A DNA stretch of 64,000 nt from Fictibacillus halophilus (GTDB lineage Bacteria; Bacillota; Bacilli; Bacillales; Fictibacillaceae), in assembly GCF_016401385.1 (NCBI RefSeq), contig NZ_JAEACF010000001.1, forward strand, positions 3,038,001 through 3,102,000. The letters run 5' to 3'. Positions 16,254 through 24,983 of the stretch are shown in pieces. Made by a program: the position numbers and the translations under genes. Below the pieces are notes generated by a model. It saw only the letters and a program-made list of their open reading frames with translations, was not told the DNA's origin and searched no databases. Every line of letters begins with the position of its first letter. Within the stretch, counting starts at the first letter, position 1.

Positions 16254-17843
16254 GTGACGATTGAAACTACTAATCTCCAAGTGTTAGGCAACGTTACCCC
16301 AGCGTATGAAAAAATATTAACACCAGGTAGCATTCTTTTCTTAAAATCATTACACCTTCACTTTAATAACACGCGCAAAGAACTTCTGAAACAACGTAAA
16401 GCCAGGCAAAGTGAGATTGATTCCGGAATCATGCCTACCTTTTTACCGGAAACTGAACATATCCGAAACAGTGATTGGACCATATCACCGCTTCCCCAAG
16501 ATCTGCAAGATCGACGAGTAGAAATCACGGGTCCTGTTGACCGCAAGATGGTGATTAATGCCTTAAACTCAGGTGCCAAACTATTTATGGCAGATCTTGA
16601 AGATTCTAATTCTCCTACTTGGGAAAACACGATTGAAGGTCAGATCAACTTAAAGGATGCTGTTAACCGTACCATTTCTTTTGATAATGGAAACGGCAAA
16701 ACATATACATTGAATGAAAAAATCGCGACACTCATCGTACGTCCACGCGGCTGGCATCTTGAAGAAAAACATATTGTTGTCGACAACGAACCGATGTCTG
16801 GTAGCTTAGTAGATTTTGGACTTTATTTTTATCACAATGCAAAGACACTGATTGAAAAAGGGTCTGGACCGTATTTCTATCTTCCTAAAATGGAAAGTCA
16901 TAAAGAAGCTCGCCTTTGGAACGATGTGTTTATTTACGCACAAGAACAGCTAGGGATTCCACGAGGTACGATTAAAGCAACTGTACTAATCGAAACCATT
17001 GTTGCGGCTTTTGAGATGGACGAAATTTTATACGAACTTCGTGAACATTCCGCAGGCGTAAACTGTGGCCGATGGGATTATATTTTTAGCTATATTAAGA
17101 AGTTCCGTAATCAGCCACACGTGATTCTCCCTGACCGTTCGCTTGTAACGATGACTGTTCCGTTCATGAGGTCCTACTCGCTTTTGGCAATAAAGACGTG
17201 TCATAAACGAAACGCTCCTGCGATCGGTGGAATGGCTGCACAGATTCCAATTAAAAACGATGAAGCTGCGAATGCTGCTGCTTTTGAAAAAGTGCGTGCT
17301 GACAAGGAGCGCGAGGCTTCTGACGGTCATGACGGGACATGGGTTGCCCATCCGGGACTCGTGCCTGTTGCTATGGAAGTCTTTGACCGAATCATGCCAA
17401 CACCAAATCAGATCGATCGAAAACGTGAAGATGTTGTCGTAACGGCTGATGATTTAGTGGCTGTACCAGAAGGCGAAATTACAGAAGAAGGTTTGCGCGT
17501 CAACATTAGTGTCGGCATCCAATACATTGCTTCTTGGTTGAGAGGTAAAGGAGCTGCACCGATCAACCATCTTATGGAAGATGCAGCTACTGCAGAAATC
17601 TCACGTGCCCAAGTATGGCAATGGATCCGACACCCTAAAGGCATTTTACGTGACCGCCGCAAAGTGACGTTCGAGCTGGTAGAGGAACTAAAGTTGCAGG
17701 AAGTTCAAAAGTTGAAGCAAGGAATGAATGAGGAGTCATTCAATTCTGGTCGTTTTATGGAAGCTGTCGCGCTGTTTGACGAGCTGATTCGCGATGATGA
17801 GTTTCAAGATTTCTTGACCAATCGTGGGTATGAAGTTTTGTAG
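16254..17843 (+). CDS. aceB: Malate synthase A
   Basis: 529 residues, the normal length for the MSA class. It condenses glyoxylate with acetyl-CoA to malate in the glyoxylate shunt. Signature blocks include [20 protein letters not shown] and [11 protein letters not shown] near the N-terminal third, and [13 protein letters not shown] and NCGRWD in the barrel. The start is GTG, with AAGGA upstream and no in-frame ATG nearby. Isocitrate lyase follows on the same strand 267 bp downstream, with a palindromic repeat between them. Growth on acetate or fatty acids is the expected condition. Confidence 0.96.
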   Translation: MTIETTNLQVLGNVTPAYEKILTPGSILFLKSLHLHFNNTRKELLKQRKARQSEIDSGIMPTFLPETEHIRNSDWTISPLPQDLQDRRVEITGPVDRKMVINALNSGAKLFMADLEDSNSPTWENTIEGQINLKDAVNRTISFDNGNGKTYTLNEKIATLIVRPRGWHLEEKHIVVDNEPMSGSLVDFGLYFYHNAKTLIEKGSGPYFYLPKMESHKEARLWNDVFIYAQEQLGIPRGTIKATVLIETIVAAFEMDEILYELREHSAGVNCGRWDYIFSYIKKFRNQPHVILPDRSLVTMTVPFMRSYSLLAIKTCHKRNAPAIGGMAAQIPIKNDEAANAAAFEKVRADKEREASDGHDGTWVAHPGLVPVAMEVFDRIMPTPNQIDRKREDVVVTADDLVAVPEGEITEEGLRVNISVGIQYIASWLRGKGAAPINHLMEDAATAEISRAQVWQWIRHPKGILRDRRKVTFELVEELKLQEVQKLKQGMNEESFNSGRFMEAVALFDELIRDDEFQDFLTNRGYEVL

Positions 17844-17871
17844 GTTTAATTTCTTGCTGCTTTTGAAAGAG

Positions 17872-17999
17872 GTTGATTTCCGCTCCAGGTTGCTCGCTTT
17901 CCGCGGGGCAGGCGGTGAGCCCCTTGCCGCTTTGCGCCCTTAAGGGTCTCACCTGCCCGCCTGTCCCGCAGGAGTCTCGCACCTTACGCTCCAATCAAC
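17872..17999. repeat. 128-bp palindromic repeat element, copy 1
   Basis: The ends are inverted (GTTGATT / AATCAAC) and the interior is an imperfect palindrome with GCTCGCTTTCCGCGGGGCAG and CCTGTCCCGCAGGAGTCTCG. The same element recurs at 54376-54503 (also 128 bp), 60921-61049 and, inverted and interrupted, at 61191-61444. It has no coding capacity, so it is a MITE- or REP-like dispersed element that must be moved in trans. It lies between aceB and aceA and could fold in the transcript. Confidence 0.88.
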
Positions 18000-18110
18000 T
18001 TGGCAATGAAGAATTAAAGCTAAGACGATCAAAAATCATACAGGATTTTAAAGCAACTTTTTAAGAAAACACCATTCAAAAATACTATGAAAACTTAAGG
18101 AGAGAGTTAA

Positions 18111-19397
18111 ATGAGTCAATCACGTGTGGAGAAATTACAGGATATGTGGCAAAACGAAGAGCGCTGGTCAGGTGTTCAGCGTCCTTATACAGCAGAAGAG
18201 GTTATTCGCTTACGCGGATCTATCGATATCGAGCATACACTTGCAAAAAAGGGTGCCGAAAAATTTTGGGATCTGCTTCAGAACGAAACATATGTAAACG
18301 CTTTAGGAGCACTAACGGGCAATCAGGCTGTTCAGCAAGCAAAGGCAGGTCTGAAAGCGGTATACTTAAGCGGTTGGCAGGTTGCAGCAGATGCCAACCT
18401 TTCTGGAAACATGTATCCTGATCAAAGTTTGTATCCAGCAAACTCTGTGCCTCACGTGGTAAAAAGAATCAACTCTGCTCTTCAGCGCGCTGATCAGATT
18501 CAGCACATGGAAGGCGGAAATGAAGTCGATTACTTCCTTCCGATCGTTGCCGATGCAGAAGCTGGTTTTGGCGGACAACTAAACGTGTTTGAACTGATGA
18601 AAGGTATGATTGAATCTGGAGCATCGGCCGTTCACTTTGAAGATCAGTTATCTTCTGAGAAAAAGTGCGGACATCTTGGTGGAAAGGTATTATTGCCTAC
18701 TCAAACAGCAGTACGCAACTTAATCTCTGCTCGTCTTGCGGCAGATGTGATGGGAACGCCAACGATTCTAATCGCACGTACAGATGCTGATGCGGCAGAC
18801 TTGATTACAAGTGACATCGATCCGGTTGATCGCGCGTTTATTACGGGTGAACGAACAGCTGAAGGCTTTTACCGTACGAACGCCGGCCTTGATCAAGCGA
18901 TCGCACGTGGTCTTGCGTATGCTCCATATGCAGATCTGATCTGGTGTGAAACGAGTGAACCAAATCTAGAACAAGCTCAGCGTTTTGCAGATGCCATTCA
19001 TGAGCAGTTCCCTGGTAAACTATTAGCTTACAACTGTTCACCTTCTTTTAACTGGAAAAAGAAGCTGGATGACGCAACGATTGAAACGTTCCAGCAGCAG
19101 CTTGCAGCGATGGGCTACAAATTCCAATTCGTTACGCTTGCAGGGTTCCACGCACTGAACCATAGCATGTTCGAGCTAGCAAAAGGATATAAAGCGAGAG
19201 GAATGGGTGCCTATTCTGAGCTGCAACAACGAGAGTTTGATAGTGAGATCGATGGCTATACAGCAACTCGCCACCAACGTGAAGTAGGAACAGGGTATTT
19301 TGATGAAGTAACACAGCTCGTTTCGGGTGGTACAGCTTCAACAACGGCTCTAAAAGGATCTACTGAAGAAGAGCAATTTCAGTCACAAAAAGCATAG
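18111..19397 (+). CDS. aceA: Isocitrate lyase
   Basis: 428 residues. It cleaves isocitrate to succinate and glyoxylate, the first step of the glyoxylate shunt. The catalytic KKCGHLGGK motif is present near residue 185, preceded by [12 protein letters not shown]; the substrate-binding [14 protein letters not shown] block appears as [30 protein letters not shown] precedes the ATG. It is the partner of aceB upstream and is followed by a terminator. Co-transcription across the repeat element is likely but not certain. Confidence 0.97.
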   Translation: MSQSRVEKLQDMWQNEERWSGVQRPYTAEEVIRLRGSIDIEHTLAKKGAEKFWDLLQNETYVNALGALTGNQAVQQAKAGLKAVYLSGWQVAADANLSGNMYPDQSLYPANSVPHVVKRINSALQRADQIQHMEGGNEVDYFLPIVADAEAGFGGQLNVFELMKGMIESGASAVHFEDQLSSEKKCGHLGGKVLLPTQTAVRNLISARLAADVMGTPTILIARTDADAADLITSDIDPVDRAFITGERTAEGFYRTNAGLDQAIARGLAYAPYADLIWCETSEPNLEQAQRFADAIHEQFPGKLLAYNCSPSFNWKKKLDDATIETFQQQLAAMGYKFQFVTLAGFHALNHSMFELAKGYKARGMGAYSELQQREFDSEIDGYTATRHQREVGTGYFDEVTQLVSGGTASTTALKGSTEEEQFQSQKA

Positions 19398-19427
19398 AGA
19401 TAGAGTTATTGGATAGGATATATATAG

Positions 19428-19462
19428 AAAAAGGACAGGAGCGGACGCCTTTGTCCTTTTTA
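19428..19462 (+). terminator. Terminator of aceA
   Basis: Stem AAAGGACA (19430-19437) / TGTCCTTT (19452-19459) followed by T-rich sequence. Confidence 0.85.
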
Positions 19463-19484
19463 TTTGCTTGTAGAATTGTCGAAC

Positions 19485-19574
19485 GGCCTATAAATTTTTG
19501 AAGGACTATAAAAAGATTGGAAGGACTATAAAAAATGTTTTAGGGCTTATAAACTATTTTTTAGGGTCTATAAA
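19485..19574. repeat. Degenerate 20-21-bp array, GGNCTATAAA family (copy A1)
   Basis: Five cores: GGCCTATAAA 19485, GGACTATAAA 19503, GGACTATAAA 19523, GGCTTATAAA 19544, GGTCTATAAA 19565. Spacing is 18-21 bp with variable filler. The array opens with TGTCGAAC just after the aceA terminator. It shares family and opening with the array at 44077-44186. Confidence 0.8.
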
Positions 19575-19587
19575 TAAATTCACCTAT

Positions 19588-19625
19588 CAAAAAAGGGATA
19601 ACTCCTAAAACTGAGAGTCATCCCT
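19588..19625 (-). terminator. Terminator of the ABC-2 permease gene
   Basis: Minus-strand stem AGGGAT / ATCCCT (19620-19625 with 19594-19599), extended by an ACTC/GAGT pairing and followed by six T residues. Confidence 0.8.
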
Positions 19626-19632
19626 AAAATCT

Positions 19633-20592
19633 TTATGCTTTTACATCTCGCTTTTGGAAAACTGTAAACGTAATCGCAAGCATGACCACCGTGTATACCG
19701 CGAGCACGCTAATGGAGAACGGCAGCGTTAAGTCCTTGATCATCTGGTTCTGTCCATCGATCAATACACTAAGATCCATGTTGGCGAACAACGTGTAAAT
19801 CACCCAATCTTTTTTGGCAAGAAGAGTAACAATGATGTTACCGGCAAACATCGTAAACATTGCCACACCGATTGCAACCGAGTTACTCATGAACAAGGTT
19901 GAAATCATAAATGACATAGCCACGAGTGTTGTTAATTCAATAAATTCTACACCGATGTTAGCAAACACATACTCCACGATCAGCCTTTCCTTCACTTGCC
20001 CATCTTCTGCTGTGATTAAGTACGACTGATCCATGCCACCAAATCCATAGGCAAGGCCACCTACGAGCCATGTCACTATAATAACTACAAGCCACATTAA
20101 GAACGCGAAGCCGAGTGTTGCAACGAGTTTAGATAAAAGAATTTTCCACCTGCTATAAGGGCGGATCAGAAGCATCTTAATCGTTCCTTTTGCAAACTCA
20201 TTAGAGACAATATCACTAGCCACTACGATTACGAACAATCCGATAAAGATTGAAAGCCACGACATGTCTTTCATGAACTGCCATGCGGTCGTTTCATAAG
20301 GAGAAATATCATTAGCAATGGCATATTCGTTCTGCTTGATGGTGGATTCTAAATATTCTATATAGACTTCATCATCATTGTTTTTCTTTGCTTCATCTAG
20401 AGTCTTCTCGTCAGCCTTAATCGTTTCGGTCAATTCTTGCTTCCAATTTTCGTTTACTTCAACATCTGTTGTGACTTTGTCATAAACAGCGATACCGATA
20501 ATGATAACGATTGGGATGGCAAGGAAGATCCATGTGCGTGTACGGCTAAAGATCTTAATCCATTCATTCGTTAACAGGGACAGCCATTTCAT
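19633..20592 (-). CDS. ABC-2 type permease
   Basis: 319 residues. The N-terminus MKWLSLLTNEWIKIFSRTRT and a first membrane segment (about 20-38) are followed by a charged outer loop rich in Asp, Glu and Lys to about 105, then five more membrane segments. This is the standard ABC-2 exporter permease layout. The ATG has GGGGGAG 6 nt upstream and lies 29 nt inside the end of the ATPase gene. The pair resembles bacitracin-type or YdbJ/YdbK-like exporters; substrate unknown. Confidence 0.87.
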   Translation of the reverse strand: MKWLSLLTNEWIKIFSRTRTWIFLAIPIVIIIGIAVYDKVTTDVEVNENWKQELTETIKADEKTLDEAKKNNDDEVYIEYLESTIKQNEYAIANDISPYETTAWQFMKDMSWLSIFIGLFVIVVASDIVSNEFAKGTIKMLLIRPYSRWKILLSKLVATLGFAFLMWLVVIIVTWLVGGLAYGFGGMDQSYLITAEDGQVKERLIVEYVFANIGVEFIELTTLVAMSFMISTLFMSNSVAIGVAMFTMFAGNIIVTLLAKKDWVIYTLFANMDLSVLIDGQNQMIKDLTLPFSISVLAVYTVVMLAITFTVFQKRDVKA

Positions 20593-21514
20593 TCAGATCT
20601 CCCCCTTTCTTTGTCATTTCTAAGAATCGTTCTTCTAGCGTCTTCGTTTTGCGTTGGATGCCCACAACGAGAACGCCTGCAAGAACCAGTTGTTTATTCA
20701 TTTCAGCTATAAATCTAACGTCTGCTGTTTGGACGATCAGTTCTTGACCTGACTCGGTTACGTTCAGATCCTCATTTAAGTTAAGAAGAACTTGTTTTGC
20801 CTGCGCAACGTCTCCTTCGATTTGGAAATGAACCTTCACATCTGCTTCGTTTTCTTGGTTTAGGATCTCATCGATACGCACCAGTTTTCCGTGTTGAATG
20901 ATGGCTACACGGTCACACATCATCTGCATCTCAGCAAGCATATGTGAAGAAACGATTACAGAGGTACCGTTGTTCGCAAGTAGGCGTAAATAGTTACGAA
21001 GGTCATAGATTCCTTGTGGATCGAGTCCGTTTGTCGGTTCATCCAGGATTAACACGTTCGGTTTATGTAAAAGTGCCTGAGCTACACCCAGTCGCTGCCT
21101 CATACCAAGCGAGTATGTTTTCACCTTATCGTTAATCGCGTACTTCAGATCAACGAGTTCAATCACTTCGTCAATTCTTTCCTTCGTTACATCCGGCATG
21201 ATCCTTGCATATTGCATAAGGTTTTTATAGCCTGTCATATAGTCATACAACTGCGGATTTTCAACGATCGCGCCTACGCGTTCCATCGCTTTTTCAAAGT
21301 TACCCCGCAGATTGTCACCGTTGATCAAAACGTCTCCGTCCGTGATGGAGATCAGCCCCACGATCATTCGAATCGTTGTCGTCTTACCCGCTCCGTTCGG
21401 ACCAAGCAGACCGAAAATCTCACCTTCTCTTACCGAAAACGAGAGATCATCAACAATGGTCTTGCCTTTGATCTTTTTTGTTAAGTTCTTAAGCTCTAAC
21501 GTATGTGTTGTCAT
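20564..21514 (-). CDS. ABC transporter ATP-binding protein (BcrA-type)
   Basis: 316 residues from MTTHTLELKNLTKK; the longer frame to 21538 has no ribosome site. Walker A GLLGPNGAGKTTT, signature YSLGMRQRLGVAQALL and Walker B VLILDEPTNGLDPQG are all intact. A C-terminal domain of about 90 residues follows the H-loop (SSHML), as in BcrA-like exporter ATPases. The coding end overlaps the permease start by 29 nt, so translation is coupled. The start site is less certain because AGGAGG lies 12 nt upstream. Confidence 0.93.
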   Translation of the reverse strand: MTTHTLELKNLTKKIKGKTIVDDLSFSVREGEIFGLLGPNGAGKTTTIRMIVGLISITDGDVLINGDNLRGNFEKAMERVGAIVENPQLYDYMTGYKNLMQYARIMPDVTKERIDEVIELVDLKYAINDKVKTYSLGMRQRLGVAQALLHKPNVLILDEPTNGLDPQGIYDLRNYLRLLANNGTSVIVSSHMLAEMQMMCDRVAIIQHGKLVRIDEILNQENEADVKVHFQIEGDVAQAKQVLLNLNEDLNVTESGQELIVQTADVRFIAEMNKQLVLAGVLVVGIQRKTKTLEERFLEMTKKGGDLNEMAVPVNE

Positions 21515-21601
21515 GCGCTCCCCAATTCCTCCTATCATAACTCTCTCTTTTCACCATGTAATACGACTGAGAATAAAGAAAGGTTTCGTAAATTTTGTAA
21601 A

Positions 21602-22534
21602 TTATTTACTTATTACTTTAACACTTCTGCTTGCTTTTGGTATATGCTTTTCTCTTTTGGTAACGCGTGTTGAGATAACAACACCTAGGATGACGAGAAC
21701 GCCGCCAGCTCCTTGATACCATGCGAGTGTTTCGTCGATAAAAAGAACAGCAAAGAGCGCAGCAAACACAGGAATCAAGTTCAAAAAGACCCCTGCTTTA
21801 CTCGGTCCGACCCGCTCAACCGCCGTATTCCAGGACATGAACGCAACGATCGATGCAAAGATTCCGGTATAAAGGATCGTTGCAACCGTGCCATAAGACC
21901 ATACAATTTCTTCTGTTTGCATTTCTCGCATTGAAAATGGCAGCAAGATGAGGATGCCGAGAAACGCGGTTACAATGAACGTGCTGTAAGTAGGAAGAAT
22001 TCCCGCATATCTTCGAATAAGAAGCGAATAGATGCTCCAGCAGATCACAGCTCCTATGACGATTAAGTCACCTTTATTAAACGACAGCTGGAGTAAAACG
22101 GTGAGTGAGCCTTTTGAGATAATAAATAGCAGTCCTACGAGTGAAAGCAAGGCTCCTGCAATCTGTTTCGAGTTCAGCTTCTCTTTCAGAAAAACAAACG
22201 ACAATAGGAAAAGCAGAATCGGTGTTGACGTGTTAACGATGGATGCATTGATGGAAGTCGTGTAGTGAAGAGCGATGTACAAAAGTGTATTGAAGCCCGT
22301 GATCCCAGTGATCGATAAGATGAGAACAACATGCCACTGTTTTTTTAGTATTCGCCATTCTTTTCGTAAAAATGGTACGGCAAACGGAAGAAAGATGAGA
22401 AATGCGGTACACCAACGTAAAAAAGATAGTGTTACAGGCGGTAAACTACTCGTTATCGCACGTCCGATCACAAAATTCCCGCCCCAGATTAAGTTTGCGA
22501 CCACTAATAGTACATACGGGTTAACTTTTTGCAT
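21602..22534 (-). CDS. EamA/DMT family transporter
   Basis: 310 residues from MQKVNPYVLLVVANLIWGGN. Ten membrane segments arranged as two EamA repeats, with typical blocks NLIWGGNFVIGRAI, NASIVNTSTPILLFLLSFVF and ERVGPSKAGVFLNLIPVFAA. AAGGAG lies 11 nt before the chosen ATG. It probably exports or imports a small metabolite; substrate unknown. A second EamA gene is divergent to it, with a 21-bp array between the two. Confidence 0.88.
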   Translation of the reverse strand: MQKVNPYVLLVVANLIWGGNFVIGRAITSSLPPVTLSFLRWCTAFLIFLPFAVPFLRKEWRILKKQWHVVLILSITGITGFNTLLYIALHYTTSINASIVNTSTPILLFLLSFVFLKEKLNSKQIAGALLSLVGLLFIISKGSLTVLLQLSFNKGDLIVIGAVICWSIYSLLIRRYAGILPTYSTFIVTAFLGILILLPFSMREMQTEEIVWSYGTVATILYTGIFASIVAFMSWNTAVERVGPSKAGVFLNLIPVFAALFAVLFIDETLAWYQGAGGVLVILGVVISTRVTKREKHIPKASRSVKVISK

Positions 22535-22558
22535 GGTGTGGAGCACTCCTTTTTTGAG

Positions 22559-22655
22559 ATTAAGTCGTTTTGAGCTTCAATAAGGTAATTTTCCTAGTAG
22601 ATTAAGTCTAATCAGCCACGCATTAAGTCTAAACAGCTACCAATTAAGTCTAAAT
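22559..22655. repeat. Degenerate 21-bp array, ATTAAGTCTAA family (C)
   Basis: Five cores at 22559 (ATTAAGTCGTTT), 22580 (ATAAGGTAATTT), 22601 (ATTAAGTCTAATC), 22622 and 22643 (both ATTAAGTCTAAA). Spacing is exactly 21 bp throughout. It lies just upstream of the EamA gene start. The remaining intergenic sequence to 22905 shows nothing else recognisable. Confidence 0.82.
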
Positions 22656-22905
22656 TCAAAAATAAAGGCCATTCGACAAATCTGACCATAAAACGTTGCC
22701 TGCCAGCCCCCTAATCGACAGATTCAAAATCATTTTCTCCCACTATAGCAGACTATCTTTTAAAGTAGATATGGTCATTTCGCCTCAATCTAAAAATTGT
22801 AAGCTTTTTTCCTGTAAATCCATTCTAAATGCTGTACAATGGAAATTAAAATCATTGAAATACTTTACTTTATGAAGTAAAAAGCAGAAGAAAGAAGATG
22901 ACATA

Positions 22906-23826
22906 ATGAAAGCGTATCGGACGTATGTGATTTTATTCCTGGTTATGGTGGTATGGGGGTTAAATGTAACAGCGACGAAAATCCTGGTTACGAACTTCAT
23001 GCCCGTTACGATCACAGGAATTCGAGTTCTAACTGCTGGCTTGACCGTATTTCTGCTTCTCTTCACCATAAAAAAAGTTCGGTGGCTTACGAAAAAAGAG
23101 TTTTGGTATGTTTTTCTCGCGTCGATCTTTAATGTTGTGGCTCATCACTATTTTCTATCGATCGGCTTGACCGAGACAACAGCCACGAACGGCGGGTTGA
23201 TCATGGGAATGTCACCACTTCTAACGACCATTCTAGCTATCTCGTTTTTAGGAACACCTCTCACTCTCTTAAAATCAATCGGACTTCTTCTTGGGTTCTC
23301 TGGCGTTGCGTTCATCGTTTTGGAAGGAAACAGTCAGGTAGCAGGAATCTCGTTCGGTGATGGATACATTTTATTATCTGTACTCACGCAAGCTGTAAGC
23401 TTCATTCTGATCAAGCGAGTGGCACACACGTTAGATCCGCGACTCATGACCGGCTATATGATGGTGATCGGTTCACTGTTTCTGATCGTGATCGGATTGA
23501 TCGAAGAGCCACAAGGATTTGCAGGTGTTGTTGAGAATTCAACCGTTTCGTTATGGCTGATCTATTTTGCTTCAGCTTGTATTGCTACGGCTGTCGGCCA
23601 TATGCTCTATAATGAGGCAATCGGTAAAATCGGAGCATCTGAAGCTTCCATTTTTATAAACTTGAATCCATTTTTCGCCCTAGTTGGTGCCTATCTATTT
23701 TTAGGTGAACAAATTTTGTTTCAGCATATTTTCGGTTTTCTGCTCATCATCACAGGTGTCCTCTTAGGATCTGGTGCTGTTGAGGAGATACGGAACAGAA
23801 AATTACGCAAAAAACACGCGGCTTAA
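22906..23826 (+). CDS. EamA/DMT family transporter
   Basis: 306 residues, ten membrane segments in two repeats. Blocks include MVVWGLNVTATKILVTNFMP, TTATNGGLIMGMSPLLTTIL and GKIGASEASIFINLNPFFAL. The C-terminal tail is basic (RNRKLRKKHA). It is paralogous to the divergent gene at 21602-22534. The ribosome site is modest (GAAAGAAG). The gene is followed by a strong bidirectional terminator. Substrate unknown. Confidence 0.9.
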   Translation: MKAYRTYVILFLVMVVWGLNVTATKILVTNFMPVTITGIRVLTAGLTVFLLLFTIKKVRWLTKKEFWYVFLASIFNVVAHHYFLSIGLTETTATNGGLIMGMSPLLTTILAISFLGTPLTLLKSIGLLLGFSGVAFIVLEGNSQVAGISFGDGYILLSVLTQAVSFILIKRVAHTLDPRLMTGYMMVIGSLFLIVIGLIEEPQGFAGVVENSTVSLWLIYFASACIATAVGHMLYNEAIGKIGASEASIFINLNPFFALVGAYLFLGEQILFQHIFGFLLIITGVLLGSGAVEEIRNRKLRKKHAA

Positions 23827-23845
23827 ACTTGGCGAACGAACATAA

Positions 23846-23883
23846 AAAACGACCAGAGGTTATAAAAACTCTGGTCGTTTTCT
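23846..23883. terminator. Bidirectional terminator
   Basis: Perfect 13-bp stem AAAACGACCAGAG (23846-23858) / CTCTGGTCGTTTT (23869-23881). It separates the EamA gene from convergent yidC2. Confidence 0.93.
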
Positions 23884-23885
23884 TA

Positions 23886-24635
23886 TTACACGCTAGCAGA
23901 CACTGCTTTTTTCTTTCGTTTTTGCAAAACAACATTTTGAATCGTTAAAAAAACATTCCCTACCACCCAATATAGAGGTAGAACGGCGGACAGCTTCCAT
24001 GCAGAGAATAGAATGATGATCGGCATCACATAACCCATCATTTTTATTTGAGGATTTGAAGCAGCAAGCTCAGTTGTACTCATTTTATATTGTATGAACG
24101 TGGTTAACGCCGCTAACACCGGAAGCAGATGCAGAGGATCTGCTGTTCCAAGGTTAAACCAAAGAAAGTTGTGCAATGCAATTTCTTTCGTTTTAATGAT
24201 TGCATAATAAAACGCAAACAGAATCGGCATCTGGATCAAAAGGGGCAAACACCCCATGGATAACGGATTGACTTCATGTTTTTTATAAACAGCCATTAAT
24301 TCATTTTGTAATTGCAGTTGAGACTCTCGATCTTTTCCTGTGTGCTTTTCACGTAGCTGTTGGATCTCCGGCTGAATCTTCTTCATCTTTTCCTGATTTT
24401 TCGTTTGTTTCAATGTTAACGGCATGATCAGAAATCGTATTACAATTGTTAAGATGATAATCGCGATGCCATAGCTATCGTTAAACAGATACGCCACATA
24501 TTGGATAAGCTTTGAAAACGGGTAGATGAAAAAATGGTTCCAGATCCCCGGGCTCTCTGCGGTAATGGGTGCGTTGTTGCAGCCAGATAATAGAAAAATA
24601 GCTAGTAATGAAAGAATGGATACATACTTCTTCAA
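23886..24635 (-). CDS. yidC2: Membrane protein insertase YidC2/OxaA-type
   Basis: 249 residues. The start is TTG at 24635, chosen because AAGGAGG lies 8 nt upstream and the protein then begins with a classic lipoprotein signal (MKKYVSILSLLAIFLLSGC, Cys19). The longer ATG frame would put charged residues before the signal. The insertase core follows: KLIQYVAYLFNDSYGIAIII, PLTLKQTKNQEKMKKIQPEI, then PILFAFYYAIIKTKEI and the final segments with YWVVGNVFLTIQN. It inserts proteins into the cytoplasmic membrane. Being behind a mifM-like gene with a sequestered ribosome site marks it as the inducible YidC2 (YqjG) rather than SpoIIIJ. Confidence 0.93.
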   Translation of the reverse strand: MKKYVSILSLLAIFLLSGCNNAPITAESPGIWNHFFIYPFSKLIQYVAYLFNDSYGIAIIILTIVIRFLIMPLTLKQTKNQEKMKKIQPEIQQLREKHTGKDRESQLQLQNELMAVYKKHEVNPLSMGCLPLLIQMPILFAFYYAIIKTKEIALHNFLWFNLGTADPLHLLPVLAALTTFIQYKMSTTELAASNPQIKMMGYVMPIIILFSAWKLSAVLPLYWVVGNVFLTIQNVVLQKRKKKAVSASV

Positions 24636-24641
24636 TTCTTG

Positions 24642-24682
24642 TTCCTCCTTGTTTTTTAAATCTTTAAGCAAACAAGGAGGAA
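24642..24682 (-). promoter_or_regulatory. Hairpin sequestering the yidC2 ribosome-binding site
   Basis: On the minus strand TTCCTCCTTGTTT (24670-24682, in the last codons of the mifM-like gene) pairs perfectly over 13 bp with AAACAAGGAGGAA (24642-24654), which holds the yidC2 Shine-Dalgarno. The leader stop codon lies in the 15-nt loop. A ribosome stalled near the end of the leader would keep the first arm unpaired and free the site. Confidence 0.88.
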
Positions 24683-24945
24683 ACGTGTCCTTCTTTATCA
24701 TCAGGCGTTTCTTTTCTAAACATTGTACGTGCGATTTCGTCGCGAATGAAGCAATAATTTTGAACGAGGTGAGAGTCGGTTATCCTCTTCTCGGAACTTA
24801 GCCTGTCCTGTTTCACATGGTGATTTAATCTATGAACAAGAGATTGATTAACGACCGAAAGCTGCTTAGCAATAATGAACGTTAGTGCGATACTAATGGA
24901 TAAAACTAATGCGTCCGTTTGATAGATCAGATCAAAAAACTCCAT
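24664..24945 (-). CDS. mifM: MifM-like stalling leader/sensor for YidC2
   Basis: 93 residues (B. subtilis MifM has 95). AGGAGGTGA lies 8 nt before the ATG. One membrane segment covers about 10-28 (ALVLSISIALTFIIAKQLSV). A basic middle follows, and the C-terminal part reads RTMFRKETPDDKEGH then VSSLFA. From memory of the family, the MifM arrest region has a similar order: Arg/Ile/Trp residues, FR, Pro, then an acidic patch. MifM senses YidC activity by its own insertion; when insertion fails the ribosome stays stalled and yidC2 is translated. Position, size, topology and the downstream hairpin all fit. The arrest sequence itself is diverged, so stalling is inference. Confidence 0.8.
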   Translation of the reverse strand: MEFFDLIYQTDALVLSISIALTFIIAKQLSVVNQSLVHRLNHHVKQDRLSSEKRITDSHLVQNYCFIRDEIARTMFRKETPDDKEGHVSSLFA

Positions 24946-24983
24946 AAATCAAATCACCTCCTATACTTCATTATACAGAGTTT

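Noticed and set aside
17755..17994. Frames of 60-80 codons across the palindromic elements (also 60870-61064)
   Set aside because: They are GC-rich readings of the repeat on both strands, lack ribosome sites and differ between copies.
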